A DNA stretch of 64,000 nucleotides from Mesotoga sp. Brook.08.105.5.1. Lineage in GTDB: Bacteria > Thermotogota > Thermotogae > Petrotogales > Kosmotogaceae. Below, piece after piece: positions 27,391 to 37,246 of this stretch. The DNA lies in the NCBI RefSeq assembly GCF_002752635.1, contig NZ_AYTW01000027.1, positions 13,892 to 77,891 of the forward strand, read 5' to 3'. The translations under genes were made by a program, and so were the position numbers. Numbering within the stretch: the stretch's first letter is position 1; the number at the start of each line of letters is the position of its first letter. The notes below the pieces were generated by a model. The model made no database searches. It was not told the origin of the DNA and saw only the letters and a list, made by a program, of their open reading frames with translations.

Positions 27391-27405
27391 TAATAGGAGG
27401 TCAGC

Positions 27406-27909
27406 ATGACTGAATTCAGTTTTCCGGAATACTCGACCGAGCTACTGGAGTATCTTAAATCAGGAAGGGTGCTAATAGGTGTGACAGACGGAGTAGAAAC
27501 TAACTTGATGACAGTTGCCTGGGGCTTCTTGGGATACACGTGGAATCGTCCTGTATTTATTACCATGATCAGGCCAAGCAGATTCACTCATAATTTCTTC
27601 AGGAGCAGTGACGGCTTTTCGGTTAACTTCATGTCGGCGAAGTGGCAAGAGGCACTTAATTTCTGCGGAACAAGAAGTGGAAAATACTTCGACAAATTCA
27701 AAGAGACAGGCTTAACCCCTCAAGAGGGAATTTCACCATCGATTGTAGTGGTAGGTGAGGCAGACAAGGTGCTGGAATGTCGTGTCATATCGAAAGAAGC
27801 ACTAACACCGCTAGCCCTTAATGGAAGTATTGCCAGTACTTTCTATGGTGATAACTCATACCATTCACTCATATTTGGAGAGATTACCGACTCATACACT
27901 CTTCCTTGA
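27406..27909 (+). CDS. Flavin reductase-like (FMN-binding) protein
   Basis: A 167 aa protein of the flavin reductase/FMN-binding split-barrel family. Landmarks are the N-terminal TVAWGFLGYTWNRPVFITMIRPSR-like region (interrupted here to stay short: TVAWGF, then FITMIRPSRFTH) and VNFMSAKWQEALNFCGTRSGK. Such proteins bind FMN and move electrons from NAD(P)H or another donor to flavin or an unknown acceptor. AGGAGG precedes the ATG by seven bases. The gene converges with a minus-strand membrane-protein gene, overlapping by 18 bases at the 3' ends. Confidence 0.87.
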   Translation: MTEFSFPEYSTELLEYLKSGRVLIGVTDGVETNLMTVAWGFLGYTWNRPVFITMIRPSRFTHNFFRSSDGFSVNFMSAKWQEALNFCGTRSGKYFDKFKETGLTPQEGISPSIVVVGEADKVLECRVISKEALTPLALNGSIASTFYGDNSYHSLIFGEITDSYTLP

Positions 27910-28365
27910 GTAAATGCCGAGAGTCAAAGTTAGCAGAAGAGACGCTATAAGAATAGACCACAGTACATACGACGACCAATTAGGCGTCTGATGGCTTAGT
28001 CTTGAGGAAGAGTCAATGAGAAGAATGTCTCTGGCAAAGATAAGAGAGATAATGGTTTGGAGTGAAGAAAGAAACCCAACGACGAAATTCCATCCCCTTC
28101 TTTGGGCAACTATTGCAGCGATATGAGCAAAGATGTAAATTACGAATGAAACTGGAGCCAATGCAACTCCCATGACGAAGACTAGTCTTACGGACTCAGG
28201 GTTCTGAAGAACATTATCCGACATTTGATTTGCTATAATAATAAGACTGACCGAAAGCAAACCGACTACCGTAGCTATTGAAGTCAAATGCATGTAGGCC
28301 TTTTCTCTTCTTCTGGCCTGCACAACGCTTATCGCTCCATGTTCTCTCTTCTTCAAATCATTCAC
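27892..28365 (-). CDS. Small membrane protein of unknown function
   Basis: A 157 aa protein with four predicted membrane helices (about residues 27-46, 63-85, 95-112 and 135-152) and a charged cytoplasmic N-terminus (NDLKKREHG...RRREK). I do not recognise a family. The start at 28365 has only a weak purine-rich upstream stretch. It is monocistronic and overlaps the convergent flavin reductase gene by 18 bases at its 3' end. Confidence 0.65.
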   Translation of the reverse strand: MNDLKKREHGAISVVQARRREKAYMHLTSIATVVGLLSVSLIIIANQMSDNVLQNPESVRLVFVMGVALAPVSFVIYIFAHIAAIVAQRRGWNFVVGFLSSLQTIISLIFARDILLIDSSSRLSHQTPNWSSYVLWSILIASLLLTLTLGIYSRKSV

Positions 28366-28622
28366 CCAGACAACAATATTCCAAACTTACGGTCTCTTAC
28401 AATAAGTTGGCAAAGCTTCCAAAGTAGTACGTATATTGAATCATTTGCGTGCGCATTATTATTATTATACTGCAAGTAATACTAATTATCGAAAGCTAAC
28501 TAGATCTTTCACTGGAGCCGTCTATCTTAGGTCATTTGAATGGAGCAAATCGATGAATAAGCGACAAATAACATTTTGTCTGCCGGACCGCTCTCTCGAA
28601 AAGTCTGTCATTCTACATATGA

Positions 28623-29609
28623 CTAGGTTTGATTGTTTCTTGCAAACGGGACAGATATTAGCAGCGCTAACAATAGTATCAAGTTCGGAATGATCATTTT
28701 GATAAAGGACTTGATTGTGACACTTGCAGGATATGTGATTGAATCAAAGTCATACTTGATTTCAGTGTATCTATAATTAAGACCTCGAACAATGCATATG
28801 GGCGAACACTCATCAAAGCCACCCATAGCTGTACCTGCAAAAGCAGCAATGGAGTCGACAACAATGTCCATACCACCGGACTTTGGCTTCCCGAACAGAT
28901 CAGTTCTTGCATGTTCTCTAGATAAAGGATCAATTCCAGAGAAACCAATAGAGACATCAAGTGAACCGGTCTTCCCAACCGATGCTATGGTGTCCGTAAT
29001 GATTACTGCTGCTTTCTTACCTGTAAGCAGTTCGATTTCTTGACGGATCTTCTCTGCACTCTCACACGGATCTTTTGGGAGGAGAGATACCCATCCTTTC
29101 GGAAGATTGGACGCATCTATTCCGGCTTCATCAAGATAGACACCATATTTCCTTATCATGAACACGTTTCTAAAGCTGTCAATAACCTTCTCACTCTTGC
29201 TTTGATCAACTGATACCTCCTGCATTCTCTTTCTGATTACCTTGTTCTTTAACACAGACTTGTAAGGGAACACAGCTGATATTCTCCCTTCTCTGAGAAT
29301 CAATTCTACTTTCGAGGATTGCTTTCCAAAGAGCTTCCCAAGCAGTCTCGCACGTAGCGAGGGCCTTATTTGACTTAGCTCATAACATCTTCCTTCCAGA
29401 ATTGAAACGATCTTTGAAGTGATGACTATTACATCCCCACTTTCAATTACCTCCCCGGCACTCTCTACTGATCGAAGAATAAAAGATCCAGGTGAAGGAT
29501 ACTCCTTACCGGGCTCGAGTCTTGAAATAAGTCTCACTGGAGTAACGGTTATTGCTGACATGCCGTCTTTCACTTTTGTTACAACGGTTTTGAGAACAGT
29601 GCTATCCAC
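28623..29609 (-). CDS. CofE-like (F420-0:glutamate ligase family) protein with C-terminal anchor
   Basis: A 328 aa protein related to the CofE/FbiB N-terminal ligase family. It has GDVIVITSKIVS-EGR near residues 57-73, then GIDASNLPKGWVSLLPKDP, the metal-binding-like ITDTIASVGKTGSLDVSIGFSGIDPL, and AGTAMGG near 270. In methanogens and actinobacteria this fold adds gamma-linked glutamates to coenzyme F420. Thermotogota are not known to make F420, so the acceptor may be another cofactor. A hydrophobic C-terminal helix (about 303-322) would tether it to the membrane, which is not typical of CofE. The start GTG at 29609 has a weak GAGTGGTG upstream. Confidence 0.75.
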   Translation of the reverse strand: MDSTVLKTVVTKVKDGMSAITVTPVRLISRLEPGKEYPSPGSFILRSVESAGEVIESGDVIVITSKIVSILEGRCYELSQIRPSLRARLLGKLFGKQSSKVELILREGRISAVFPYKSVLKNKVIRKRMQEVSVDQSKSEKVIDSFRNVFMIRKYGVYLDEAGIDASNLPKGWVSLLPKDPCESAEKIRQEIELLTGKKAAVIITDTIASVGKTGSLDVSIGFSGIDPLSREHARTDLFGKPKSGGMDIVVDSIAAFAGTAMGGFDECSPICIVRGLNYRYTEIKYDFDSITYPASVTIKSFIKMIIPNLILLLALLISVPFARNNQT

Positions 29610-29904
29610 TTCAGCATCACCACTCTTTAATAAGGCATGACTTCCCCATCAAGAATCAATTAAGAACAGTTATTCAATCTATCGTACTGAAAAACCCCTA
29701 TTCGAATCAATAGCCAAACTGACTTGAAATTATCGTAATCGACATCAATGACATTGTACTCTTATTTTAGCTGTCATCCAAAGCAAACATTTGAAGGATT
29801 ATACATTGAACTTCTTCATAGTTACGCATATCAAAATACAACGTTTGGCAAATTGGTCGGTCCTGACAGTCCTGACGTTTGGTGATTTTGATATTATAAG
29901 AGAG

Positions 29905-31741
29905 ATGCGTTTGTGGGAGGTTGTTCTCATTGCGAAGATAGGGGCAAAGATGATGTATCATGTTTTTCTGAAAATGCCTTCGAAGTCTGTGACTTTCATG
30001 GTTCTTATGAAGGTTGCCTTCTCTTCATTGACAGTACCTCTAATTGCCCTTTTGCTTGGCTCTCTGTTCTCTTTCACCGGCGGAAAATGGTTTTTGACTG
30101 GAGTTTTTTGAGTCTTGCAGAGAGTTTTCCTGGAATAGTCATCGTCTTAACGGTGGCTTTCTTCTGGCTGCTTGGTTTTTCATTTGAACAGAGCGGATTA
30201 GTGAAGTTTTCGGCTGCCACACTCAAAGAACGAGAGGATAGAGTAAGATCTGTGCTTGCGAGGATTCTAAGGATTCTTCCCAGACTTCTTGGATTAGCTT
30301 CATTTAAAGCGGGGATCTTCCTGTTGTGCATTTTGCCTGCATTGAGGATTCTTCCCGTATTGCAGAGAGCGTTTTCGAGAGAGCTCCCTGTCGAATGTAC
30401 CCATCTGTAGTTACTAGACCGTTTGGTTGGATTGCAGCGATAATATCACTGATGATAATGATCAGACTTTTTGTCTCCTGGATTTTCGCGATTCACTACG
30501 CCGCTCTGGATCGAAAGACATTTGCCGGTGCTCTCAGGGCAAGCACAAGTCTGGTAAACGGCAACAGAAAGAAGGTGTTGCTAAGCACGTTGGCATTCTG
30601 GACTCCCTCTCTGCTGCTGATAATCGGTAATTCCTTCGTCTTTAGGATCACGAGAGATTTCGTTATCCGATCGAGCTATGATCCCACATCGATGAATATC
30701 CTGAAGCTTTCCATTTTCGCTTCAGCTGAGACAATGACTACTATGGCTGTCTCTATAGGGATATCTATCTTTTATTCTATTTTGACAACCAGGCTCTTCT
30801 ATGCGATAAAAGAAGGAGAAGCCCTTGATTCTCAAACATTGCTAGGAAAGGATGCTGTTACTGATAGACCTGTTGTGACTCGAAGGCCCTGGCTACTCCC
30901 TCTACTAATCATTCTAGTCATTCAGGGAGTCTTCTTCGGATACTTGGGTCGTTTTCTAGTTGTTTCCGAGATTGAACTGCCTTTGGTCACCGCTCACAGA
31001 GGAAGTTCATTCAAAGCGCCTGAGAATTCGCTTAGCGCGGTTAGAATCGCAATTGAGGATGGTGCAGACACAATCGAAATCGATGTACAGATGACACGTG
31101 ACGGAGTGCTTGTTCTAAATCATGATAGGTCGCTATCAAAGGTGGCAAGTGTCGGAGAACGATTCCATAACCTTACCTACGCTGAGATAGCCGAATTTGA
31201 CATAGGCAGTCGCTTTTCAATCGAGTTTGCCGGAGAGAGAATTCCAACACTGGCAGAAGTTATTCAATGCATGACCGGGATTCCTCCAAGTGTGAAATTG
31301 AACATTGAACTTATGGATTATGGTTACTCTCCAGAGATCTCCAGAGCAGCGATAGAGTTAGTCAAGGAGATGGGCTTTGAGAGCAGGGTGGTGATCACGT
31401 AAACAAGTAATGAAAGATTGACCGCTGTCAGAGAGCTTGCTCCAGAGATACCTATTGGACTTGTTGTAGGGTATCTGACCAGCCTCGTTTGGTCGGTAGA
31501 TGTGGACTTCTACAGTGTGTCCACTACAATCTTGAATGATAGATTCATACAGAGAGCAAGATCAATGGGGAGAGATGTCCATGTTTGGACAGTGAACAAC
31601 ACGGATGCAATGAGTCGATACTCATCAATGGGAGTTGCTTCGATAATAACCGACAGACCGGATGCCCTATCTCAACTTCTTCTCAGGAAGGCCGAGATGT
31701 CTATCTTCCAGCTTAGAGTTCTCAGTATTTTGATGACTTAA
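29905..31741 (+). pseudogene. Membrane-anchored glycerophosphodiester phosphodiesterase, multiply broken
   Basis: Pieces in three frames assemble into one protein. It has an N-terminal multi-helix membrane domain (GDPD membrane-domain type) and a C-terminal GDPD domain with VTAHRGSSFKAPENS, ADTIEIDVQMTRDGVLVLNHD and the later VHVWTVNN...ITDRPD. The lesions are a frameshift at a T6 run near 30104-30110 (one more T joins TGVF to LSLAES), a second frameshift near 30380-30420, and an in-frame TAA at 31400-31402 between RVVIT and TSNERL. A further frameshift near the start is possible: a TTG after GGGAGG would read LRR then a stop. The intact enzyme would hydrolyse glycerophosphodiesters to glycerol-3-phosphate at the membrane. 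Confidence 0.85.
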
Positions 31742-31895
31742 CAGGAAACTCCTGACAATACCATAGGTTACAGAGCTCAAAGAAAATGAAATGCTTCTCC
31801 AGGGTATCTTTTGTTTATTTTATCTGACGAGAAAGAGCATTTTCGAGAGTTCGTTGCGCTCACGAGAGGACGTGAGAAGAGCCGGTCCCTGTTGA

Positions 31896-31951
31896 AATAA
31901 GACGCAAGGCGCCGAAAGAACATCGGCGGACGCATTGCTGCCTTCGGCAGG
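31896..31951 (-). repeat. Inverted copy of 19217-19272
   Basis: AATAAGACGCAAGGCGCCGA and the following bases to CTGCCTTCGGCAGG are the near-exact reverse complement of the 19.2 kb block. Confidence 0.85.
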
Positions 31952-31964
31952 AGGGTAAAAAACC

Positions 31965-31995
31965 AGATCTCGTGCAGGCACATCATGGGATAACA
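31965..31995 (+). repeat. Palindromic dispersed repeat, copy 3
   Basis: AGATCTCGTGCAGGCACATC plus ATGGGATAACA corresponds to 18738-18768 with a few substitutions. Confidence 0.65.
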
Positions 31996-32268
31996 AAGTG
32001 AGAGGATTTATGGGCAGGCTCTACGAGATGGCAATGTCAAACGATTAGACAATTCTTTTGTAGGGGCAAACGGCTGTTCGCCCTCCTAATGAACTGATAT
32101 TTTAGGTAAAAAGCTTTTCAAATTCATTAAGGTATTCGGTGAAGATATCGACCAATCTAGATGGTTGTGCGGCAGCATGTTCTTTCAACAAATAATTCAT
32201 CAATCTGTCTCGGCCTTTTTCCGGTCGGAGAACGGCGTACATTCAACGGTTGACGTGTCAATTGGAGT

Positions 32269-32334
32269 CTTCTCGTGAGCGAAGCGAGCATCTCAACAAT
32301 GCCCTTTCTCGATTCATCTTCTCGGGAAACGGGC
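32269..32334 (+). repeat. Dispersed block with GTGAGCGAAGCGA core, copy 2
   Basis: It aligns with 19012-19077, sharing the TCTCGTGAGCGAAGCGA head and TTTCTCGATT middle. Confidence 0.7.
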
Positions 32335-32513
32335 CTTCGTTCTTAAGCGTGAAGCCGCACAGAATATCCCCCATTATCAAGCTTACAAGTAGGTGGGGCC
32401 CCCTTCGACCACAAAAAAAGAACAAGTTTGCTTGTCTATGCGCTCCGGTAAAAGTAAAATGCCGTCAAATGGAAAGAACTACTTGTCTGCCGGTTTTAGT
32501 GTAGACTTATTTC

Positions 32514-33455
32514 ATGGATATTTTGAAGAAGAAATGGATCGCGGCTTTGGTCGCGGTATTTTGTTCGGTTCTCTGGGGAAGCGCTTTTCCCGTTCTTAAA
32601 CTCGGTTACGAGGAGATGGCAATTTCCCCGGATGATGTTTCAGCTAAGCTTGTCTTTGCCGGAATCAGGTTTTTGGGAGCCGGTATTATGGTGCTTCTAC
32701 TTTCGATACCTTTGGGTAGAAAGGGAAGAGTGAAGTTCGTTAAGAAGGACTACATGCATTTGTTTGCACTTGGAGTATTGCAGACTTTTCTTCTGTACTT
32801 CTTCTTCTATAATGGGCTCAGTCATACAACGGGAATGAAGTCTTCGATAATAATGGCGGGGGAGAACTTCCTCGTGATCCTTCTTGCTCACTACATATAC
32901 AAGAATGACCGCCTTAGCTGGAGAAAGACACTGGGCATGTTTTTGGGTTTTGCCGGGGTCTTTCTCGCGAATTTCGAGGCGGGATTCACTCTGAGCTTCG
33001 TTTTCAAAGGCGATGGATTTATGTTGATTGCCGCAACCATCGGCGCTCTTGGCACTATGTACGCCAAATGGATGTCGGCGAATCGCTCTCCCTTTCTGGT
33101 ATCTGGATGGCAGCTTTCGATAGGCGGCTTTCTTCTTCTGGTCGCTGGCCTTCCTGGGTTAAGAGGGGATTCACTCCGTTTTACTTTCAAAGGAAATCTT
33201 CTGCTCCTTTACTCGATGCTTCTTTCAGCAGTGGCTTTTTCCTTGTGGTACGCGGTTCTCAGCCTCCATAAAGCCGGCGAGATAACTATGTTCCGATTTG
33301 TGATTCCGGTTGCCGGAGTATTTTTATCCGCAGCCTTCATTCCGGGAGAGGCCCTCAATTCGTACATGGCGTTTGCCCTCATATTGGTTTCGGCCGGTAT
33401 TGTTGTTGTCAACTGGAAGAACAGGGTAGTTTCAGAAGATAGTTCCGCTCGGTAA
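32514..33455 (+). CDS. EamA/DMT family transporter
   Basis: A 313 aa intact ten-helix drug/metabolite transporter with two EamA repeats. The first opens with VFCSVLWGSAFPVLKLGYE. The second spans about 165-300 and contains AATIGALGTMYAKWMS and the typical terminal helix before a basic tail. The substrate is not predictable. No good Shine-Dalgarno is visible before the ATG at 32514 (the preceding bases are GACTTATTTC), unlike most genes here, so the start or expression is less certain. It sits directly after a repeat block. The intact copy contrasts with the deleted EamA gene at 19.5 kb; the two are not close duplicates at the protein level. Confidence 0.88.
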   Translation: MDILKKKWIAALVAVFCSVLWGSAFPVLKLGYEEMAISPDDVSAKLVFAGIRFLGAGIMVLLLSIPLGRKGRVKFVKKDYMHLFALGVLQTFLLYFFFYNGLSHTTGMKSSIIMAGENFLVILLAHYIYKNDRLSWRKTLGMFLGFAGVFLANFEAGFTLSFVFKGDGFMLIAATIGALGTMYAKWMSANRSPFLVSGWQLSIGGFLLLVAGLPGLRGDSLRFTFKGNLLLLYSMLLSAVAFSLWYAVLSLHKAGEITMFRFVIPVAGVFLSAAFIPGEALNSYMAFALILVSAGIVVVNWKNRVVSEDSSAR

Positions 33456-33745
33456 ATCTGAATATACCTTTGGAAATTCACATAGGGAAACTTAAGGCCC
33501 ACTGTGAGCTTTGAGCACTCCCTATTACCGAAAAGAATTGCGGGTAAATCTTTTCTTCAATCAAGAATCACTCCGGCAGAAAGACGCGGCACAAAAAAAG
33601 AAAACTGGAGTACCCCGCTTCAATTTGCTTTTTGGTTTGAAATGAAACGGGGTTAAAAGTAATCGACGATTTCTCCGGATCGAAAACAGACTTCACATTT
33701 TCATAACTTGATGAAGAGACTCGAAGAAAGACGTAGTCGACTCTC

Positions 33746-34999
33746 TCAGGTGTTCTTCGAGAATCTTCTTGCAGCGAGTCTTATGCCAATGGCGCCAAGA
33801 GGGGCCGTTGTAAGGATTGATAGAAACGAAACCGAGAGTATCACATCTCCGTAAGCAACCCCCATTGCCAGGGATATTGCCCCTACTGCTGCCTGAACAG
33901 TTGTTTTGGGTAAATATGAAATCATACAGAATAGTCTTTCACGTAGATCTAGTCTTGACCGATGGTTGCCGCCAAGACACCTGCTCTTCTAAATGTGTGC
34001 TCCAAGACTATTATAGCAAGTTCATTAACCACGAGTCCCTTACCGCGTTTATGTTCACACTGGCACCCACAAGCACGAAGAGGAAGAGCTCGGCGACCAC
34101 CCATATTCTCTCCATCTTTCCAGATATTCGATCGGCGGCGTCTGGGAGCTTCTCTCGGAGGATAAAGCCGATTGCCATCACTTCCAGCAAAGTCGCCACC
34201 GGCAAGAAGTTTTCCACTTTGTGGAAAATGAATGCAACCGAAAGCATCAGAAGAACCTTCATTGTATCTCTAGTGTGGAACTTCCTGAAAAGGAGGCTGA
34301 AAAGAAACCCGATTAACGCTCCCAGAAAGATACCGAGAATGATCTCCACCGGTACCATAAGCAGGGACCATCCTGTACTGATGTCCTGACCGCTCTCGAC
34401 CCCCAGAAAGACTTAAAGAGAGTGATGGCCACAACATCGTCTATAGAAGCGGCGGCAAGAATTGTCGAAGGTATCTCGTTTCTCTTTCCGAAGTTCTTCT
34501 CCTTAAGTTTGAACATCTCAGGAACAACTACCGCAGGTGAAACCGCTGCTATTATGAATCTAAGCATCCCGCCCTGAAGTAGACTCAAATTCAGCAGAAA
34601 GTGAGACAAGATCATTATTGAAAAGCTCTCAAAAAGACCCGGAATGAAACTCAGGCTTCTACTATGTCAACAGATATAAGAGAGACAGACTGAAAGGATC
34701 AAGACGAAGAACACAGGGCAGGTCTTCTTAATGACTCTTCGATTCAATCCAAGTCCGGCTCGCATGAGAATAACTATCAGTGCCAGAAGTCTGACCTCTG
34801 CCGAGATAGACAGAAGAGTCGAATCGATAGTATTGAGAAGGCTAAGACCAAGAATCACTCCAAGCATAACAAGGCCGATCAAACCGGGTAGATTGATTCT
34901 GTCGAATAGTGACAGGATAACGATAGAGAGGATGATAATCGCAGAAACTATCAGCCAAAAAAGCGGTTCTGGAAGACTGTTCTCCAAGGCAAGCTTCAT
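33746..34999 (-). pseudogene. Cation:proton antiporter (CPA/NhaP-like), multiply broken
   Basis: Minus-strand pieces assemble into a roughly 415-codon antiporter. The N-terminal helices (INLPGLIGLVMLGVILGLSL) run to RAGLGLNRRVIKKT. An in-frame TGA near 34667 sits inside about 20 unexpected residues. Then follow LSFIPGLFESF, AAVSPAVVVPEM (the conserved core helix) and ASIDDVVAITLFK. A one-base loss in a T run near 34413 shifts the frame to GVESGQDISTGWSLLMVPVE. Further shifts near 34029 and near 33950 lead to MISYLPKTTVQAAVGAISL and the end at 33746. The intact protein would exchange Na+ or K+ for H+. With at least four lesions it is clearly non-functional unless the assembly is poor. Confidence 0.85.
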
Positions 35000-35062
35000 T
35001 GCCTAGAGAATTATATAGTCCATGCGTTATACTGTCAATGACCAGTGAACGGAGGTGATCTA

Positions 35063-35263
35063 TTGAGCACTTTTCTAGCCATTGTCGGTGCATTGTTCCT
35101 GCTATATCTTGCAATTAGGTTCTTCCCTGCGTTGATTATTGTAGTAGCCGGCGTAGGAGTGATAATGATAGTGATATTTGCCATAGCAGGTCTTTTTGTT
35201 GTCTTCCTGCCGATCTTATTGGTTGTCGGTCTAATATTGATTATTGTTAAGCTTGCGTCATGA
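35063..35263 (+). CDS. Small two-helix membrane protein
   Basis: A 66 aa, almost entirely hydrophobic protein with two or three helices and FFPALIIVVAGVGV in the middle. No family is recognised. The TTG at 35063 is favoured over an ATG at 35045. An unusually perfect anti-Shine-Dalgarno match, GGAGGTGATC, lies four to twelve bases before the TTG and inside the longer frame. The stop overlaps the nitrilase start (ATGA), so the two are translationally coupled. It could anchor or assist the downstream enzyme. Confidence 0.75.
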   Translation: MSTFLAIVGALFLLYLAIRFFPALIIVVAGVGVIMIVIFAIAGLFVVFLPILLVVGLILIIVKLAS

Positions 35264-36159
35264 AAGACACCGATCTTACTGCAATACAGGTCTGGTTCGA
35301 TCAGGAGTCTTATGGCGAAGAGACATTTCGCAGAAAGATGAGAGACTATGCGAGTGAGACTTCACTTCTGTGGAAGGGGAGTAACCATATCATTGCCTTC
35401 CCGGAGTTTTTTGCAACATTTCTATACCCTTCCTTCAGGAAACTCAGCTTCGAGGAGACGACAACAAAGACTCTTGCAAAGTATGCAATTAAGAATATGG
35501 GGTTCTCTCTTAATCCTTTGAAGAAGGCTTTTCTAAGAGATGCCCTTGGGATAGAAGCCTACTATCACGGAGTTTTCAGTACCATTGCCAGGGAGTTCGA
35601 AACTTATCTTCTTGCCCCGTCGATATTGCTTCCCATAATCGATGAAGAATCTGAGAGAGGGAGATTCATTAGGGATGGAAGGCTCTATAACATGGCCTAC
35701 TTATTCAATCCTGAGGGAAAGTTGTTGACAAGAGCCTTGAAGCACAATCTTACCAAAGCCGAGAGCTCCGTGTTGTTTTCCAGAGGAGAGCCGGTCGATA
35801 ATGTGGTTCATACGAAGATTGGCATAATAGGTATAGCGATTTGTTACGATATGTTCTTTCAAAGCGAAATCGAGAGACTGGATGCAGCCGGTTGCGAATT
35901 GATACTGGTTCCCTCCTGCAATTTTGCTGAGTGGAAAGGATCGATGCGCGGTTCGACGCAGGAGAGGGTCTGGTTTCGCGATGGACCGATCAGGGCATCA
36001 TCGTGTAGAGAGAAGATTCGCTATCTCGTAAATCCGATGGCGACTGGGATTGTTGGCAGAGACAAAGCGCAGGGAAGATCTTCCATCTGGTCCAGAGGAA
36101 GAGCGCTTGCCGTTGCCAGAAAATTCGATGGGGAAGAGATTCTCAACGTCACGACATAA
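35260..36159 (+). CDS. Carbon-nitrogen hydrolase (nitrilase superfamily)
   Basis: A 299 aa enzyme with the nitrilase-superfamily Glu-Lys-Cys triad in order: glutamate in IAFPEFFA (about residue 48), lysine in RALKHNL (about 162), and nucleophilic cysteine in GIAICYDMFF (about 194). It hydrolyses a C-N bond of an amide, nitrile or carbamoyl substrate. An insertion after the first strand and the motif FFATFLYPSF resemble the branch of uncharacterised bacterial amidohydrolases near aliphatic amidases. The exact substrate is unknown. It is coupled by ATGA overlap to the small membrane protein upstream; an ATP-grasp ligase gene follows 150 bases later. Confidence 0.87.
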   Translation: MKDTDLTAIQVWFDQESYGEETFRRKMRDYASETSLLWKGSNHIIAFPEFFATFLYPSFRKLSFEETTTKTLAKYAIKNMGFSLNPLKKAFLRDALGIEAYYHGVFSTIAREFETYLLAPSILLPIIDEESERGRFIRDGRLYNMAYLFNPEGKLLTRALKHNLTKAESSVLFSRGEPVDNVVHTKIGIIGIAICYDMFFQSEIERLDAAGCELILVPSCNFAEWKGSMRGSTQERVWFRDGPIRASSCREKIRYLVNPMATGIVGRDKAQGRSSIWSRGRALAVARKFDGEEILNVTT

Positions 36160-36264
36160 AGCGGTGAGCTTCATCAGCAGCACTAGTCGAAGTCCACTCT
36201 ATCTTTTGAGACCGGGGTTCTCCTTCATTGATACTAAATCGGAAAATCGAAAACGAGGAATATG

Positions 36265-36270
36265 TATAAT
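36265..36270 (+). promoter_or_regulatory. Possible -10 box for the ATP-grasp gene
   Basis: A perfect TATAAT lies 44 bases upstream of 36314, preceded by TATG. No matching -35 is seen. Confidence 0.4.
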
Positions 36271-36313
36271 TTCTTTGTAGTGATACTTTGAAGATGCCCA
36301 AGGGAGGAATGTT

Positions 36314-37246
36314 ATGAGAATCACTGTCGTTCACGACACGACAATCGATTTTCATCATGAAGAGATGGTCAGGAGTGTTGTTAGTTCACTCGAGAATAGT
36401 TTTGAAGTCGATTCCAGACCATTCGAGATCGATGCTGTTAGCGGACTTAGAGGCACTGATCTCGTGTTCAATCTCACTACCGGCAGGGGCAGTGCAGAGA
36501 GGCAGGTCCATCTTCCGGCCGTGCTGGATCTTCTGGGAGTACCCTTTACCGGCTCCGGTGCTACGGCGAACGCTCTCTGTATAAACAAGGCGCTCACAAA
36601 GTTGATCATGAAAGCCTATGGAATATCCACTCCCGAATTCTTTTCGGTACGTCCCGGAGATACCGCCGACAACCTGCCGTTCAGTCCGGCAATCGTCAAA
36701 CCCGTTAAGGAAGGCGGAGCAAAGGGTATCTGGGAGGACTCGGTCGTAGAGAGAGTTGATGACATGCAGAAAGCTGTTTCACGTATTCACGAGAGATTTG
36801 AACAGCCCGCTCTGGTTGAGAGGTTCATTGAAGGAAGGGAGTTCACCGTTGGGATTGTTGGAAGTGAAGTACTCCCGATCATGGAAATAGATTTCTCGTC
36901 GCTGCCAGATCACCTTGAAACTTTCTATTCCTACAGGGTGAAACAGTTCCACGGTGACGAGACGAATTACATTTGTCCTGCGAAGATCTCACAGAGAGAG
37001 GAAACAGCTATAAGCGAGCTTTCGATGAGAGTCGTCCAGGTGCTCGACTTGAAGGACTATTGCCGTATCGATTTGAAGATTGACGACGAAGGAAAGATCT
37101 ACTTCCTAGAGGTCAATTCCCTTCCTCTTCTCGTACCTGATTACTCAGATATCGTCAAAATGGCCGAGGCGAGAGGGTGGAGCTACGGTGATCTCATTAA
37201 CAGGATTGTCGCTTCAGCAATAAGTAGATATGGAATCGGAGAATAA
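36314..37246 (+). CDS. D-alanine--D-alanine ligase-like ATP-grasp protein
   Basis: A 310 aa ATP-grasp ligase. The N-terminal domain has VFNLTTGRGSAERQVHLPAV and the Ddl-like FTGSGATANALCINKALTK. The ATP-grasp core has the lysine in PAIVKPVKEGGAKGI, then ALVERFIEGREFTVGIVG, and the metal-ligand region YCRIDLKIDDEGKIYFLEVN. It joins a carboxylate to an amine through an acyl phosphate. It is shorter and more divergent than true Ddl (about 330-360 aa), so it may make another dipeptide or amide. GGGAGG precedes the ATG. The next gene starts 17 bases inside its 3' end, so they are likely co-expressed. Confidence 0.85.
   Translation: MRITVVHDTTIDFHHEEMVRSVVSSLENSFEVDSRPFEIDAVSGLRGTDLVFNLTTGRGSAERQVHLPAVLDLLGVPFTGSGATANALCINKALTKLIMKAYGISTPEFFSVRPGDTADNLPFSPAIVKPVKEGGAKGIWEDSVVERVDDMQKAVSRIHERFEQPALVERFIEGREFTVGIVGSEVLPIMEIDFSSLPDHLETFYSYRVKQFHGDETNYICPAKISQREETAISELSMRVVQVLDLKDYCRIDLKIDDEGKIYFLEVNSLPLLVPDYSDIVKMAEARGWSYGDLINRIVASAISRYGIGE

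Larger units (their letters stand above)
31742..32513. repeat. Gene-free mosaic repeat block, second copy
   Basis: No gene is recognised in 770 bases. The block carries the same fragments as 18.0-19.4 kb, partly inverted: 31843-31867 (inverted GTGAGCGAAGCG core), 31896-31951 (inverted arm), 31965-31995 (palindromic unit), GGGCAGGCTCTACGAGATGGCA near 32012 (compare 18946-18968) and 32269-32334. Confidence 0.7.

Noticed and set aside
28430-28470. ATT trinucleotide run as a functional repeat
   Set aside because: Only four to five units; treated as chance AT-rich sequence.
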